Source of the DNA: Chloroflexota bacterium
Lineage (GTDB): Bacteria > Chloroflexota > Limnocylindria > P2-11E
DNA: 48,523 nt
NCBI GenBank assembly: GCA_016194865.1
Contig: JACQAT010000002.1
Coordinates: 1 to 48,523 of the forward strand
Reading direction: 5' to 3'
How positions within the stretch are numbered: position 1 is the first letter of the stretch; the number at the start of each line of letters is the position of its first letter. The position numbers were made by a program, and so were the translations under genes. Below, one piece after another: positions 40,712 to 48,523 of the stretch. A model generated the notes under the pieces. It made no database searches. It was not told the origin of the DNA and worked only from the letters and a program-made list of their open reading frames with translations.

Positions 40712-42889
40712 CTAGCCCAGGAGGGTCATCGGGTCCACGTCGACGGTCCACTCCGGCCCCACGGGGACGCGGTCGAGGAGCGCGGAGGGATCACCCCCCC
40801 GCAGGATGAGCTGCACGCGGTAGCTCCCGGCGCGCTTCGCGGCGAAGGCGGGCGCGGGCCCGAGCACCTCGGCATCGCCCGCGGCGCTCGCGCGCAGCGC
40901 GCTCGCGAGCTCGGTCGCGCGGCGTTCCACGGTCGACTCGCGCTTCGCCGAGGTCTGAAGAAGCACCAGCCGGCCGTATGGCGGATAGCCGAAGCGCCTG
41001 CGCGCGAGGAGCTCGCCCTCGGCGAAGGCGTGGTAGTCGTGCAGCGCGGCACTGCGCACCGCGTGATGCTCGGGAAGGTACGTCTGGAGGACGCCGGTCC
41101 CGCCCGCCGGCCCGCGGCCGGAGCGCCCGAGGACCTGCGTCAGCAGCTGGAACGTGCGCTCGGAGGCCGTGTAGTCGGGAAGGTTGAGCAGCGTGTCCGC
41201 GTTGATGACGCCGACCAGGGTGACGCCGGGAAGGTCGAAGCCCTTGGCGACCATCTGCGTCCCGATGACGACCTGCGACCGGCCGGAGCGCATCGCCTCG
41301 TACGCGGCCGCGTGCGCGCCCTTGCGCTTCACCGCGTCGCGATCGAGCCGCGCGATGGCGGCCTTCGGCAGCAGCGCGTGCAGCTCCTCCTCGACGCGCT
41401 GCGTGCCCACGCCGAGATGGCGGATGCGCGGGCTCCCGCAGCTCGGGCACAGACGCGGAACATTGTTCTCGATCCGTCCGCAGCGATGGCACACGAGCGT
41501 GCCGTTGAGGTGGTACGCGTACGGGATGTCGCAGGCGGGACACGGGAGCACGAAGCCGCAATCACGGCACAGCACCGAGGTCGCGAAACCGCGACGGTTC
41601 AGGAACAGGATCGCCTGCTCGCCGCGCGACACCGTTCGCTCCAGCCCGATCCGCAGCGCGCGCGACAGCGTCCCGCGATTGCCCGCCTTCAGCTCCAGCC
41701 TCAGGTCGACCACCGTTGTAGGCGGCAGCGGGCGAGCCGCGATGCGGATCGGCAATTCCAACAGAGCCAGCTCGCCGCGCGTCGCCAGCTCATACGTCGT
41801 CACGCGCGGCGTGGCGCTGCCCAGCACGACGGCCGCTCCGGTGAGCCTGCCGAGCGCGAGCGCCGCGTCGACGGCGTGGTAGCGCGGCGCGCTCTCCTGC
41901 TTGTACGACGGCTCCTGCTCCTCGTCGACGACGATGAGCCCGACGCGCGCCAGCGGAGCGAACAGCGCGGAGCGGGAGCCGACGACCACGTCCGCGACGC
42001 CGTCGAGGATCCGGCGCCACTCGTCATACCGCTCGCCCGCCGACAGCGCGCTGTGCAGGAGCGCCACGCGATCGCCGAAGCGCGCGATGAAGCGCGCGAC
42101 GACCTGCGCGGTGAGCGCGATCTCGGGCACGAGGACGATCACGCCTGCGCCGCCCGCGAGAGCGCGCGCGGCGCTGCGCAGGTACACCTCGGTCTTGCCG
42201 CTGCCGGTCACGCCGTGCAGCAGGAATGCGCCTCGCCCACGTATGGCGTCCAGCGCTTCTTGTTGGGGCCCGGTCGCGGCCGCGTCGCGGACCGCGTCCT
42301 CCTCCGAGAGCGCGAACTCGGCGGGGATCCGCCGGATCGAGCGCCGCCCAGCCGTCAGGAGCCCGCGCTTCGCGAGCGAGCGGGCAGCGGCAGCCGAGCC
42401 GCCGACGCTCTCGATCTCCGACGCGCTCGTGGCGCCGACGCGGACCGCGCGAAGCGTCGCGACCTGCCGAGCGCCGAGCTTCGCCGGCTCGCTCGCGCCG
42501 GGGACGAGCGCGTAGACCGCTTCGCTCCGTTCCCCGCGCGGCGCCGTCAGCGCGCTGCCCTGGGCGCGCGCGGCCAGCGCCGGCGGCAGCATCGCGCGCA
42601 CCGCGTCCGCCAGACCGCAGCGATACCGATCGGCGATCCATCTCGCGAGGGCCAGCTGATGCGCCTGGAGCAGCGGCAGCGGATGCACCAGCGCGTCGAC
42701 GCTCTTCAGCGTCGCGTCCGGGACCGGCACGTCGAGCGCCATCACCAATCCGCGGACCGCGCGCGCGCCGAGACCGATGCGGACGAGGTGCCCGGGTCGC
42801 AGCTCCATCCCGTCGGACACGGCGTAGGTGAAGGTCCGGGCCGGGCCGCGAAGACCCGCGAAGACCGCGACCTCCGCGGTGCGAGGCAT
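40712..42889 (-). CDS. priA: Primosomal protein N' (PriA)
   Basis: 725 aa, normal length. Restarts stalled replication forks. N-terminal 3'-binding domain, Walker A HGVTGSGKTEVYLRSA, DEEQEPSYKQE, the zinc-binding insert with eight cysteines (CRDCGFVLPCPACD, then CHRCG and CPSCG), GTQMVAKGFDLPGVTLVGV and QVLGRSGRGPAGG. ATG 42889, 17 bases after the gmk stop. Confidence 0.97.
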   Translation of the reverse strand: MPRTAEVAVFAGLRGPARTFTYAVSDGMELRPGHLVRIGLGARAVRGLVMALDVPVPDATLKSVDALVHPLPLLQAHQLALARWIADRYRCGLADAVRAMLPPALAARAQGSALTAPRGERSEAVYALVPGASEPAKLGARQVATLRAVRVGATSASEIESVGGSAAAARSLAKRGLLTAGRRSIRRIPAEFALSEEDAVRDAAATGPQQEALDAIRGRGAFLLHGVTGSGKTEVYLRSAARALAGGAGVIVLVPEIALTAQVVARFIARFGDRVALLHSALSAGERYDEWRRILDGVADVVVGSRSALFAPLARVGLIVVDEEQEPSYKQESAPRYHAVDAALALGRLTGAAVVLGSATPRVTTYELATRGELALLELPIRIAARPLPPTTVVDLRLELKAGNRGTLSRALRIGLERTVSRGEQAILFLNRRGFATSVLCRDCGFVLPCPACDIPYAYHLNGTLVCHRCGRIENNVPRLCPSCGSPRIRHLGVGTQRVEEELHALLPKAAIARLDRDAVKRKGAHAAAYEAMRSGRSQVVIGTQMVAKGFDLPGVTLVGVINADTLLNLPDYTASERTFQLLTQVLGRSGRGPAGGTGVLQTYLPEHHAVRSAALHDYHAFAEGELLARRRFGYPPYGRLVLLQTSAKRESTVERRATELASALRASAAGDAEVLGPAPAFAAKRAGSYRVQLILRGGDPSALLDRVPVGPEWTVDVDPMTLLG

Positions 42890-42905
42890 TAGCGCGCCGG
42901 CTTCA

Positions 42906-43505
42906 TCACAGCTCGTAGTGGCGCGGCTTGCGCGCCTCCTCCTTGATGATCCGTGCGACCTCTCTCACGGTCTCGTCGATCTTGTCATCGGCATTCACGA
43001 CGACGTAGTCGTATTCAGGCGTGGCCGCCATTTCGATGTCGGCGTTGCGCATCCGCACCTCGATCTGCTCCGGAGACTCGGTCCCGCGGCGCACGAGCCG
43101 CTTGCGCAGCGCGTCGACGGAGGGCGGCATCAGGAAGATCGTGAGCACCTCGGGCAGCAGCGCCTTGATCTTGCGCATGCCCTGCGGCTCCGGCTTCACG
43201 ATGACCACCTGATGGTCGCGCAGCGTGTCGGCGAGCGCGTCGCGCCGCACGCCCTTGAAGTCCCCGTGGACCATGGACCATTCGAGGAAATTGCCCTGCT
43301 CGATCTCCTCGCGGAACTTCTCCGGTGTGTAGAAGTAGTAGTCGCTCCCGTGGACCTCATTCGGCCGCGGCTTGCGGCTCGTCGCGGTCACGTAGACGAC
43401 CGCGTCGTCGAGGACGTCGACGAGCTTGTCGATCACCGTGTCCTTCCCTCCACCCGAGGGCGCGGAGATGATCACCAACAGGCCGCGGCCGTCGAGGCTC
43501 GTCAC
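42906..43505 (-). CDS. gmk: Guanylate kinase
   Basis: 199 aa from GTG 43505, which overlaps the rluD TGA (GTGA). GMP to GDP. P-loop reads SAPSGGGKDTV where most Gmk have GPSG-x-GK(S/G)T; the key Lys and Thr are kept. TATSRKPRPNEVHGSDYYF and FLEWSMVHGDFKGV are the GMP-binding segments, followed by the lid RRGTESPEQIEVRM. Confidence 0.94.
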   Translation of the reverse strand: MTSLDGRGLLVIISAPSGGGKDTVIDKLVDVLDDAVVYVTATSRKPRPNEVHGSDYYFYTPEKFREEIEQGNFLEWSMVHGDFKGVRRDALADTLRDHQVVIVKPEPQGMRKIKALLPEVLTIFLMPPSVDALRKRLVRRGTESPEQIEVRMRNADIEMAATPEYDYVVVNADDKIDETVREVARIIKEEARKPRHYEL

Positions 43506-44449
43506 GCGATCGCCTCGTCGTACGCCGGCTTCGTCTCGGCCACGCTCCCGAGCGTCTCGAGGTATGCGCGCAGCTCCGGCGCGAGCGGCGCGACGAACGT
43601 CCGCTCGCCGGCATGCGGGAGCCGGACGGTCAGGCGCCAGGCGTGGAGCCACTGGCGAGCCAGCCCGGAGTCGTCGCCGGTCTTTCCATACACGGGGTCG
43701 CCAACGATAGGGAGTCGGGCGAAGGCGAGGTGGACGCGGATCTGATGGGTCCGTCCGGTCTCGGGCCGGACGTGGAGGAGCGAGCGGCGCTCTCCGTCGC
43801 CGTACACGGCGATGCGCTCGAAATTCGTCACCGACGCGCGCCCGGTCTGGCGGACGACCATGCGGCGCCGATCGTCCGCGTCGCGCAGCACGGGCGCGTC
43901 CACCTGCGCCGGCTGCCCGCCCGGATCGCCCCATACGAGCGCGAGGTACTCCTTGGCGAAGCGCTTCGCCTGGAGCTGGCGCGAGAGCGCGAGCTGCGCC
44001 GTGTCGTTCTTGGCGACGATGAGGACGCCGCTCGTGTCCTTGTCGAGCCGGTGGACGATGCCGGGCCGCGCCGCGTCCCGTCCGGTCTGGCTCGCGATCC
44101 GGCCGATCACCGCGTTCACCAGCGTCCCGGTGCGATGCCCGTACGCCGGATGCACCACGAGACCGGCCGGCTTGTTCACGACCATCACGTCCTCGTCCTC
44201 GTAGATCACGTCGATCGGGATGTCTTCGGCATCGAGCGACAGGGCCGGCTCGGCCTCGGGCACCTCGACGAGGAGCCGCTCGCCCGAATGGACCCGGTAC
44301 GCGGGCTCGACCGGCTTCCCCGCGACACTGACGTGCCCGTCGCGCGCGAGCCGCTGGATGGCGCTGCGGGAGAGCTGCGTGCGCTCCGCCAGGAATCGAT
44401 CGACCCGCTGCCCGGTCTCGTCGACCTCGAGCTCGATGCGCTCGCTCAG
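43502..44449 (-). CDS. rluD: RluD-family 23S rRNA pseudouridine synthase, likely CTG start
   Basis: 315 aa. The catalytic domain has IVHRLDKDTSGVLIVAKN (active Asp in HRLDKDTSG) and RPETGRTHQIRVHLA. The first GTG (44263) would omit an S4 RNA-binding domain clearly encoded upstream: QRVDRFLAERTQLSRSAIQR, then DGHVSVAGKPVEPAYRVHSG. That domain begins right after CTG 44447-44449, which overlaps lspA's TGA as CTGA, the same arrangement as ATGA/GTGA junctions elsewhere in the window. CTG is therefore the best start. Paired with lspA as in many bacteria. Confidence 0.9.
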   Translation of the reverse strand: MSERIELEVDETGQRVDRFLAERTQLSRSAIQRLARDGHVSVAGKPVEPAYRVHSGERLLVEVPEAEPALSLDAEDIPIDVIYEDEDVMVVNKPAGLVVHPAYGHRTGTLVNAVIGRIASQTGRDAARPGIVHRLDKDTSGVLIVAKNDTAQLALSRQLQAKRFAKEYLALVWGDPGGQPAQVDAPVLRDADDRRRMVVRQTGRASVTNFERIAVYGDGERRSLLHVRPETGRTHQIRVHLAFARLPIVGDPVYGKTGDDSGLARQWLHAWRLTVRLPHAGERTFVAPLAPELRAYLETLGSVAETKPAYDEAIA

Positions 44450-44931
44450 GCCGGACGTCGCTCGACCTTCTTCTCTTCGAGATACAGGAGGATGGTCACG
44501 AGCGCGATCCCGACGACGATCGACGAGTCGGCGACGTTGAACGACCAGTACCGGACGTTCCCGATGCCCACGTCGACGAAGTCCACGACGTAGCCCTGAC
44601 CGAGCCGGTCCACGAGGTTGCCGATCGCGCCGCCGAGCTGCATGCCCAGCGTCCCGGCGACGAGGGGAGAGTTGAGCGCGATCTTGCGGTAGTAGTAGAC
44701 GATCGCGAGCACCGCGAAGACCGACAGGATCGAGAGCAGGGTCGTCCGCTCGGGCAGCAGGCCGAACGCCGCGCCGCTGTTGCGCACGTGCGTGATGCGC
44801 ACGACGTCGCCGATGACCTCGCGCGAGGCGCCGAGCGGCAGGCTCGCGACCACGGCACCCTTCGTGATGCGATCGAGCACGAAGACGAGCACGGCGACAC
44901 CGATGACGAGAGCGACGCGACGGGCGGCCAC
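44446..44931 (-). CDS. lspA: Lipoprotein signal peptidase II
   Basis: 161 aa from GTG 44931. Membrane aspartyl protease that removes signal peptides from lipoproteins. Four transmembrane segments (ALVIGVAVLVFVLDRI at the start, LLSILSVFAVLAIVYYY, the short GTLGMQLGGAIGN helix, and IVVGIALVTILLYL). Catalytic aspartates in NLVDRLGQGYVVDF and NVADSSI. FGLLPERTTLL matches the family. fabG ends 10 bases upstream. Confidence 0.95.
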   Translation of the reverse strand: MAARRVALVIGVAVLVFVLDRITKGAVVASLPLGASREVIGDVVRITHVRNSGAAFGLLPERTTLLSILSVFAVLAIVYYYRKIALNSPLVAGTLGMQLGGAIGNLVDRLGQGYVVDFVDVGIGNVRYWSFNVADSSIVVGIALVTILLYLEEKKVERRPA

Positions 44932-44941
44932 GACTCGAATG

Positions 44942-45679
44942 CTAGGTGACCATGCCTCCGTCAACGACGAGCACCTGACCCGTGATGTACGACGCCTCAT
45001 CCGACGCGAGGAACGCGATCGCGCTCGCGATGTCCTCGACCGTGCCGAACCGGCCGAGCGGGATCTGCTTCAGCATCGCGTCCCGCACCTCCTGGGGGAC
45101 GATCGAGGTGAGGTCGGTCGGGACGAAGCCGGGAGCGACGGCGTTCGCGGTCACGTTGCGGCTCGCCATCTCGCGCGCGACCGTCTTCGTGAACCCGATG
45201 ATCCCGGCCTTCGCGGCGCTGTAGTTCGCCTGGCCCGGATTCCCCGCGACGCCGGCGATGGACGCGACGTTGACGATGCGCCCATAGCGCTGCTTCAGCA
45301 TCGGCCGCATCGCGGCCTTCGTGACCAGGAACGTACCGCGCAGGTTGAGGTCGAGCACCGCGTCCCATTCCTCGACGCTCATGCGCAACAGCAGGTTGTC
45401 ACGGGTGATGCCCGCGTTGTTGACCAGGATGTCGAGGCGGCCCTCGCCGAACGCGAGCGCCTCTTTCACGACGCGCTCGGCCTCGCCATCGGCGCCGATG
45501 TCACCCTGGATCAGCGCGGCGGTCGCGCCATTCGCCTCGACCAGCCGCTTCGACTCCTCCGCCGCCTCGCGGTTGCCCTTGAAGTTGAGCGCGATGCGCA
45601 CGCCGTCCCTGGCCAGGCGCGACGCGGTCGCGCGGCCGATACCCCGCCCCGCGCCGGTGATGAGCGCGGTCCTGGTCAT
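44942..45679 (-). CDS. fabG: 3-oxoacyl-ACP reductase FabG
   Basis: 245 aa. NADPH-dependent reductase of type II fatty acid synthesis. Cofactor motif TGAGRGIG (8-15), [14 protein letters not shown], catalytic S in [15 protein letters not shown]-x3-K in ANYSAAKAG, and C-terminal [17 protein letters not shown] 45679 overlaps the fabF stop (ATGA). Confidence 0.96.
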   Translation of the reverse strand: MTRTALITGAGRGIGRATASRLARDGVRIALNFKGNREAAEESKRLVEANGATAALIQGDIGADGEAERVVKEALAFGEGRLDILVNNAGITRDNLLLRMSVEEWDAVLDLNLRGTFLVTKAAMRPMLKQRYGRIVNVASIAGVAGNPGQANYSAAKAGIIGFTKTVAREMASRNVTANAVAPGFVPTDLTSIVPQEVRDAMLKQIPLGRFGTVEDIASAIAFLASDEASYITGQVLVVDGGMVT

Positions 45680-46749
45680 GGTGCCGCGGCGCGGAAGATC
45701 AGGGACGCGTTGTGACCGCCGAAGCCCATCGAGTTCGAGAGCGCCGTGGTGATCTTCCGCGCCCGGGCCTGGTTCGGCACGTAGTCGAGATCGAGCGCGG
45801 GATCGGGGGTCTGGTAGTTGATCGTCGGCGGGATGCAGCCGTCGCGGATCGCAAGCAGCGACGCGATGGCCTCGATCGCGCCGGCGGCGCCGAGCAGATG
45901 CCCGGTCGCGCGCGCGTTTCCTTCGCCTTCGGGTGACGGCGAGGTGATGTGGTACGCGTCGGCCGTCGCGCCGTACCCCATGAGCTCGCCGTAGATCGCC
46001 GCCTCGCGCGCGAGAGCATGCTCGCGCTCCTCGAGCACGACCACCGCCCCGCCCTCCGACAGCACGAAGCCGTCGCGGTCCTTGTCGAATGGACGCGACG
46101 CGTGCTCGGGATCGTCATTGCGCCGGCTCATCGCGTGCATCGTCGAGAACGCGCCGATCGCGAGCGGAAGCACCGCCGCCTCGGCCCCGCCGGCCACCAT
46201 CACGTCGGCCTGACCGCGCTTGATGATCTCGGCTGACTCGCCGATCGCGTGCGCGCTCGACGCGCACGCGGAGACATGAGAGAGGTTCGCGCCCCGCAGG
46301 CCGAACTGCATCGAGATCTGCGCCGCGCCGGCGTTCGCCATGAGCATCGGCACGAGGAACGGCGAGAGCCGGCTGGGTCCGCGCTTCTCCATGAGCAGGA
46401 CCTGCTCGATAAGGGTCTCGAGGCCCCCGACGCCGGTGCCGATCGCGCAGCCGATCCGCGTCTGGTCCTTCGTCACGTCGAGCTTCGCGTCATCCATCGC
46501 CATCGACGCCGCCGCGACGGCGAACTGCGTGAAGCGGTCGGTCCGGCGGGCGTCCTTGCGGTCCATGTACTTCGTCGGGTCGAAGTCCCTGACCTCGCCG
46601 GCGATCTGCGACTCGTAGGGCGACGGGTCGAAGCGCGTGATGCGCCCGATCCCGCCGCGCCCGTGGATCATCGAATCCCAGCTCTCCGCGGCGGTCGCGC
46701 CGATCGGGGTGACCGCGCCGATGCCGGTCACGACGACACGCCTGCTCAC
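45676..46749 (-). CDS. fabF: 3-oxoacyl-ACP synthase FabF with an internal in-frame deletion
   Basis: 357 aa against about 413 for FabF. Start [15 protein letters not shown] and catalytic cysteine ACASSAH (C162) are normal. At residue 281 the protein jumps from PEGEGNARA straight to TGHLLGAAG (H284): about 55 residues are missing, which in other FabF proteins carry the NAHGTST histidine (His303, E. coli) and the STKSM lysine. The reading frame is intact and the C-terminus ([14 protein letters not shown]) is conserved. GTG 46749 overlaps the fabD TGA and the stop overlaps fabG's ATG. Catalytic competence is doubtful; an assembly or sequencing deletion is possible. Confidence 0.88.
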   Translation of the reverse strand: MSRRVVVTGIGAVTPIGATAAESWDSMIHGRGGIGRITRFDPSPYESQIAGEVRDFDPTKYMDRKDARRTDRFTQFAVAAASMAMDDAKLDVTKDQTRIGCAIGTGVGGLETLIEQVLLMEKRGPSRLSPFLVPMLMANAGAAQISMQFGLRGANLSHVSACASSAHAIGESAEIIKRGQADVMVAGGAEAAVLPLAIGAFSTMHAMSRRNDDPEHASRPFDKDRDGFVLSEGGAVVVLEEREHALAREAAIYGELMGYGATADAYHITSPSPEGEGNARATGHLLGAAGAIEAIASLLAIRDGCIPPTINYQTPDPALDLDYVPNQARARKITTALSNSMGFGGHNASLIFRAAAP

Positions 46750-47762
46750 GCGGGCGATCCGCCCTGGCGCGCGCGGAGCGAGCGGAGCGCGATGCTCAGC
46801 GTCGCCCGGTCCGAGATGTTCAGCAGGCGCACGTCGGCGATGCGCTTCACGAGGCCGTTCACGACCTGGCCCGCGCCGATCTCGACGAAGGTCGAGGCGC
46901 CGCGCTCGGCCATGAAGCGCACGGACCTCAGCCACTCGACGCGCTGCGAAAGATGACGCACGAGCGCGTCGGGGATCGCGATGGCGCCGAGGTGCGGGAG
47001 CGCCGAGACGTTCGCGACCACCGGGACGACCGGGTCGCGGAAGCTCAGCCCGCGCATGAACGTGTTCAGGTCGGCGCCGATACGACCCATCGCCGGGAAG
47101 TGGAACGGGCCTGAGATGCGGAGCGGCACGACCTTGCGCGCACCGCGCTCCGCGAGCGCCCTGCTCACGGTCGCGACGCTCTCCGCGTCGCCGGCGATCG
47201 TCACCTGCGAGGGTCCGTTGTCATTGGCGACGACGGCCATGCCGGTCGGCACGGTGTCGGCGATCACGCGGTCGACCTCTTCGGCCGACAGCCCGATGAT
47301 CGCGGCCATCGCGCCACGCGCGCCCTTGGTGGCGGCTAGTCGGCCGCGTTCGGCAACAAGGCGCAGCGCGTCCGAGAACGTCAGCACGCCCGCGGCGACC
47401 AGTGCGCTGTACTCGCCGAGCGAATGGCCGGCGACGAATGCGGGTCGGAGCTCCGCGGGCAGGGCGGCGACGCCACGCGGCTCCCGCCCGATCGTGATGC
47501 GCCCGCCGCCGCCGTTCGTCGACTCCGCGAGCGCCTCCAGCAGCGCGACGCTCGTCGTGAGGATCGCCGGCTGCGCGAACGTGGTGTCATTCAGCTTCTC
47601 GGCGGGGCCGTTGAAGCACAGCTCGCTCAGCTTGTAGCCGAGGATGGAATCGGCCTCCAGGAACGTCTCGCGCGCGCGCGCGGACGACTCGAACACGTCG
47701 CGGCCCATGCCGACGGCCTGCGAGCCCTGCCCCGGGAAGACGTACGCGAGCGCGGATCCCAT
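46746..47762 (-). CDS. fabD: Malonyl-CoA:ACP transacylase FabD
   Basis: 338 aa from ATG 47762 (GTG 47780 would add six residues). Loads malonyl groups on [17 protein letters not shown] at the start, nucleophile [19 protein letters not shown]-like [12 protein letters not shown], and the histidine in GPFHFPAM. A Gly/Arg-rich insert ([15 protein letters not shown]) makes it slightly long. Head of fabD-fabF-fabG-lspA-rluD-gmk-priA; divergent from the TetR gene across 51 bp. Confidence 0.93.
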   Translation of the reverse strand: MGSALAYVFPGQGSQAVGMGRDVFESSARARETFLEADSILGYKLSELCFNGPAEKLNDTTFAQPAILTTSVALLEALAESTNGGGGRITIGREPRGVAALPAELRPAFVAGHSLGEYSALVAAGVLTFSDALRLVAERGRLAATKGARGAMAAIIGLSAEEVDRVIADTVPTGMAVVANDNGPSQVTIAGDAESVATVSRALAERGARKVVPLRISGPFHFPAMGRIGADLNTFMRGLSFRDPVVPVVANVSALPHLGAIAIPDALVRHLSQRVEWLRSVRFMAERGASTFVEIGAGQVVNGLVKRIADVRLLNISDRATLSIALRSLRARQGGSPA

Positions 47763-47795
47763 CGGCGGGAACGGTACCACGGCGGCCCATCAACT

Positions 47796-47816
47796 CACTG
47801 CATACTGTGTGTAGTG
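47796..47816 (+). promoter_or_regulatory. Imperfect palindrome and -10 between fabD and the TetR gene
   Basis: Bases 47796-47816 (CACTGCATAC, central T, GTGTGTAGTG) match their own complement at 8 of 10 arm positions, a typical size for a TetR-type operator. CATACT (47801-47806) lies 7 bases before GTG 47814, as expected for a leaderless -10. The site also covers the upstream region of fabD, so the regulator could control both directions. Confidence 0.4.
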
Positions 47817-48392
47817 ACTTCACGCGCCGAGAACGTATCCCGCACCAGCGCGGCCATCGAGAGCGCCACCCTCGCGGAGCTGGCGCTCGTGGGCTACGCG
47901 GGCCTGCGTGTGGCAGCGGTCGCCAGGCGAGCGGGCGTCGCGACGCGCACGGTGTACCTGCACTCGCCCCAGAAGTCGCAGCTCGTGCACGACGCACTGC
48001 GGCGTCGCGCGACGGCATTCGCCGTCCGCGTGGCGCGCTGGCGTCCATCCGCGGGCGCGAGCGCCGAGGCGATATTGAACGAGCTCGTCGTCTTCCATCG
48101 CCGGAGCTACCGCAGCGAGAAGCGCCTCCTCGAGACGCTGGCGGACGGCGGCCTCCCGCCGCACAGCGCAGCCCTGCTTCGTGACCTCGACGGCGTTCGA
48201 CTGCGGATCATCCAGCGGATCATGGCCGACATCGCGCATCGCGGCTCGCTGCGCGTGCGCACGAGCGACGCGACCGCGCTCGCGCACGCGCTCATGGCCT
48301 ACCCGACATGGCGGCTCGCGATCACGGGTCCGGCGGGCCGGCGTGCCGAGTCACTCATCGCGACCGCGCTACGCGCGACGCTGCTCGTCTGA
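47814..48392 (+). CDS. TetR/AcrR-family transcriptional regulator
   Basis: 192 aa from GTG 47814. N-terminal helix-turn-helix: LAELALVGYAGLRVAAVARR (22-41), AGVATRTVYLHSPQKSQLVH (42-61), the usual TetR pattern; the remaining 130 residues are helical ligand-binding domain without recognisable specificity. It lies head-to-head with the fabD operon, which suggests, but does not prove, control of fatty acid synthesis or of itself. No ribosome binding site; probably leaderless. Confidence 0.85.
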   Translation: MTSRAENVSRTSAAIESATLAELALVGYAGLRVAAVARRAGVATRTVYLHSPQKSQLVHDALRRRATAFAVRVARWRPSAGASAEAILNELVVFHRRSYRSEKRLLETLADGGLPPHSAALLRDLDGVRLRIIQRIMADIAHRGSLRVRTSDATALAHALMAYPTWRLAITGPAGRRAESLIATALRATLLV

Positions 48393-48406
48393 TATAGCTC
48401 GCGTCG

Positions 48407-48431
48407 CAGGTCGCACACTGCAGGCGACCTG
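48407..48431. repeat. Hairpin after the TetR gene
   Basis: CAGGTCGC (48407-48414) and GCGACCTG (48424-48431), perfect 8-bp arms around a 9-base loop, 14 bases past the TetR stop. There is no T-run, so termination is only a possibility. From 48432 to the window end I see no gene. Confidence 0.45.
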
Positions 48432-48523
48432 AGCGGGGAGTCCGGAGCTCGTCTATACGGCCAGTCCGTTGCCGCTAGTCTCCGGCCCTCGCGCTTCGCC
48501 TTCGTGCGGTGATGCGGGACCCG

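Noticed and set aside
1-48523. CRISPR arrays, tRNA or rRNA genes
   Set aside because: No regularly spaced repeats, cloverleaf-like segments or rRNA-like stretches were noticed on either strand; a covariance-model search was not possible.

Overview
This is a high-GC bacterial chromosome segment made almost entirely of housekeeping genes. They are packed tightly, most on the minus strand, with start and stop codons overlapping at many junctions. Organism (inference): gene content and order (rpsP-khpA-rimM-trmD-rplS-rnhB-yraN; rnc-smc-ftsY-ffh; a SepIVA-like coiled-coil gene beside yceD-rpmF; a GerMN/Gmad2 protein; a SigX5-type sigma factor), frequent GTG/TTG starts and apparent leaderless promoters fit a deep-branching, high-GC lineage such as Chloroflexota (Limnocylindria-like) or a relative. 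I cannot confirm this without a phylogeny.

Layout. Bases 1-123 are the 3' end of an IS110-like transposase. 157-9787 (minus) is an envelope/topology/translation block read trpS > manC > terminator > topA > femAB-like 2 > femAB-like 1 > murE > P-loop kinase > anchored beta-propeller, followed by a separate hydrolase gene to 10416. 10516-13749 (plus) carries DinB-like, UBP zinc finger, comM and dprA (DNA uptake/recombination). 13666-18376 (minus) is the S16 operon rpsP-khpA-rimM-trmD-rplS, then rnhB, yraN and an unrecognised membrane protein. 18578-21418 (plus) looks like an accessory insert: VOC, SRPBCC, SnoaL-like, SigX5-like sigma factor and TfoX-N proteins. 21461-29062 (minus) is acpP-rnc-smc-ftsY-EAL-ffh. 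29193-30626 (plus) is a GerMN/Gmad2 protein. 30623-37657 (minus) is fakA-like-recG-rsmD-sepIVA-like-yceD-rpmF-plsX-nusB. rpmB (plus) is divergent from it. 37996-47762 (minus) is fabD-fabF-fabG-lspA-rluD-gmk-priA-def-fmt-rlmN. A TetR-type regulator (plus) closes the window, divergent from fabD.

Functional links: fabD/fabF/fabG, acpP, plsX and the FakA-like kinase are lipid-synthesis parts. murE with two FemAB-like ligases points to a branched peptidoglycan stem. Ffh, FtsY and LspA serve membrane targeting and lipoprotein maturation. Most of the rest is translation and RNA maturation.

Most notable departures from the ordinary: fabF has lost about 55 internal residues including one catalytic histidine; TrmD carries a C-terminal double helix-turn-helix; an EAL-domain protein with most catalytic residues replaced sits between ftsY and ffh, followed by a 9-codon minigene that repeats the start of ffh; three genes (femAB-like 2, rluD, fmt) have conserved N-termini upstream of any ATG/GTG/TTG, with a CTG overlapping the upstream TGA in rluD; a 22-bp tandem duplication separates two genes that would otherwise be fused in frame; and a hairpin plus U-run lies in the rpsP leader. 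No tRNA, rRNA or CRISPR array was seen, and no gene-free stretch exceeds about 300 bases.
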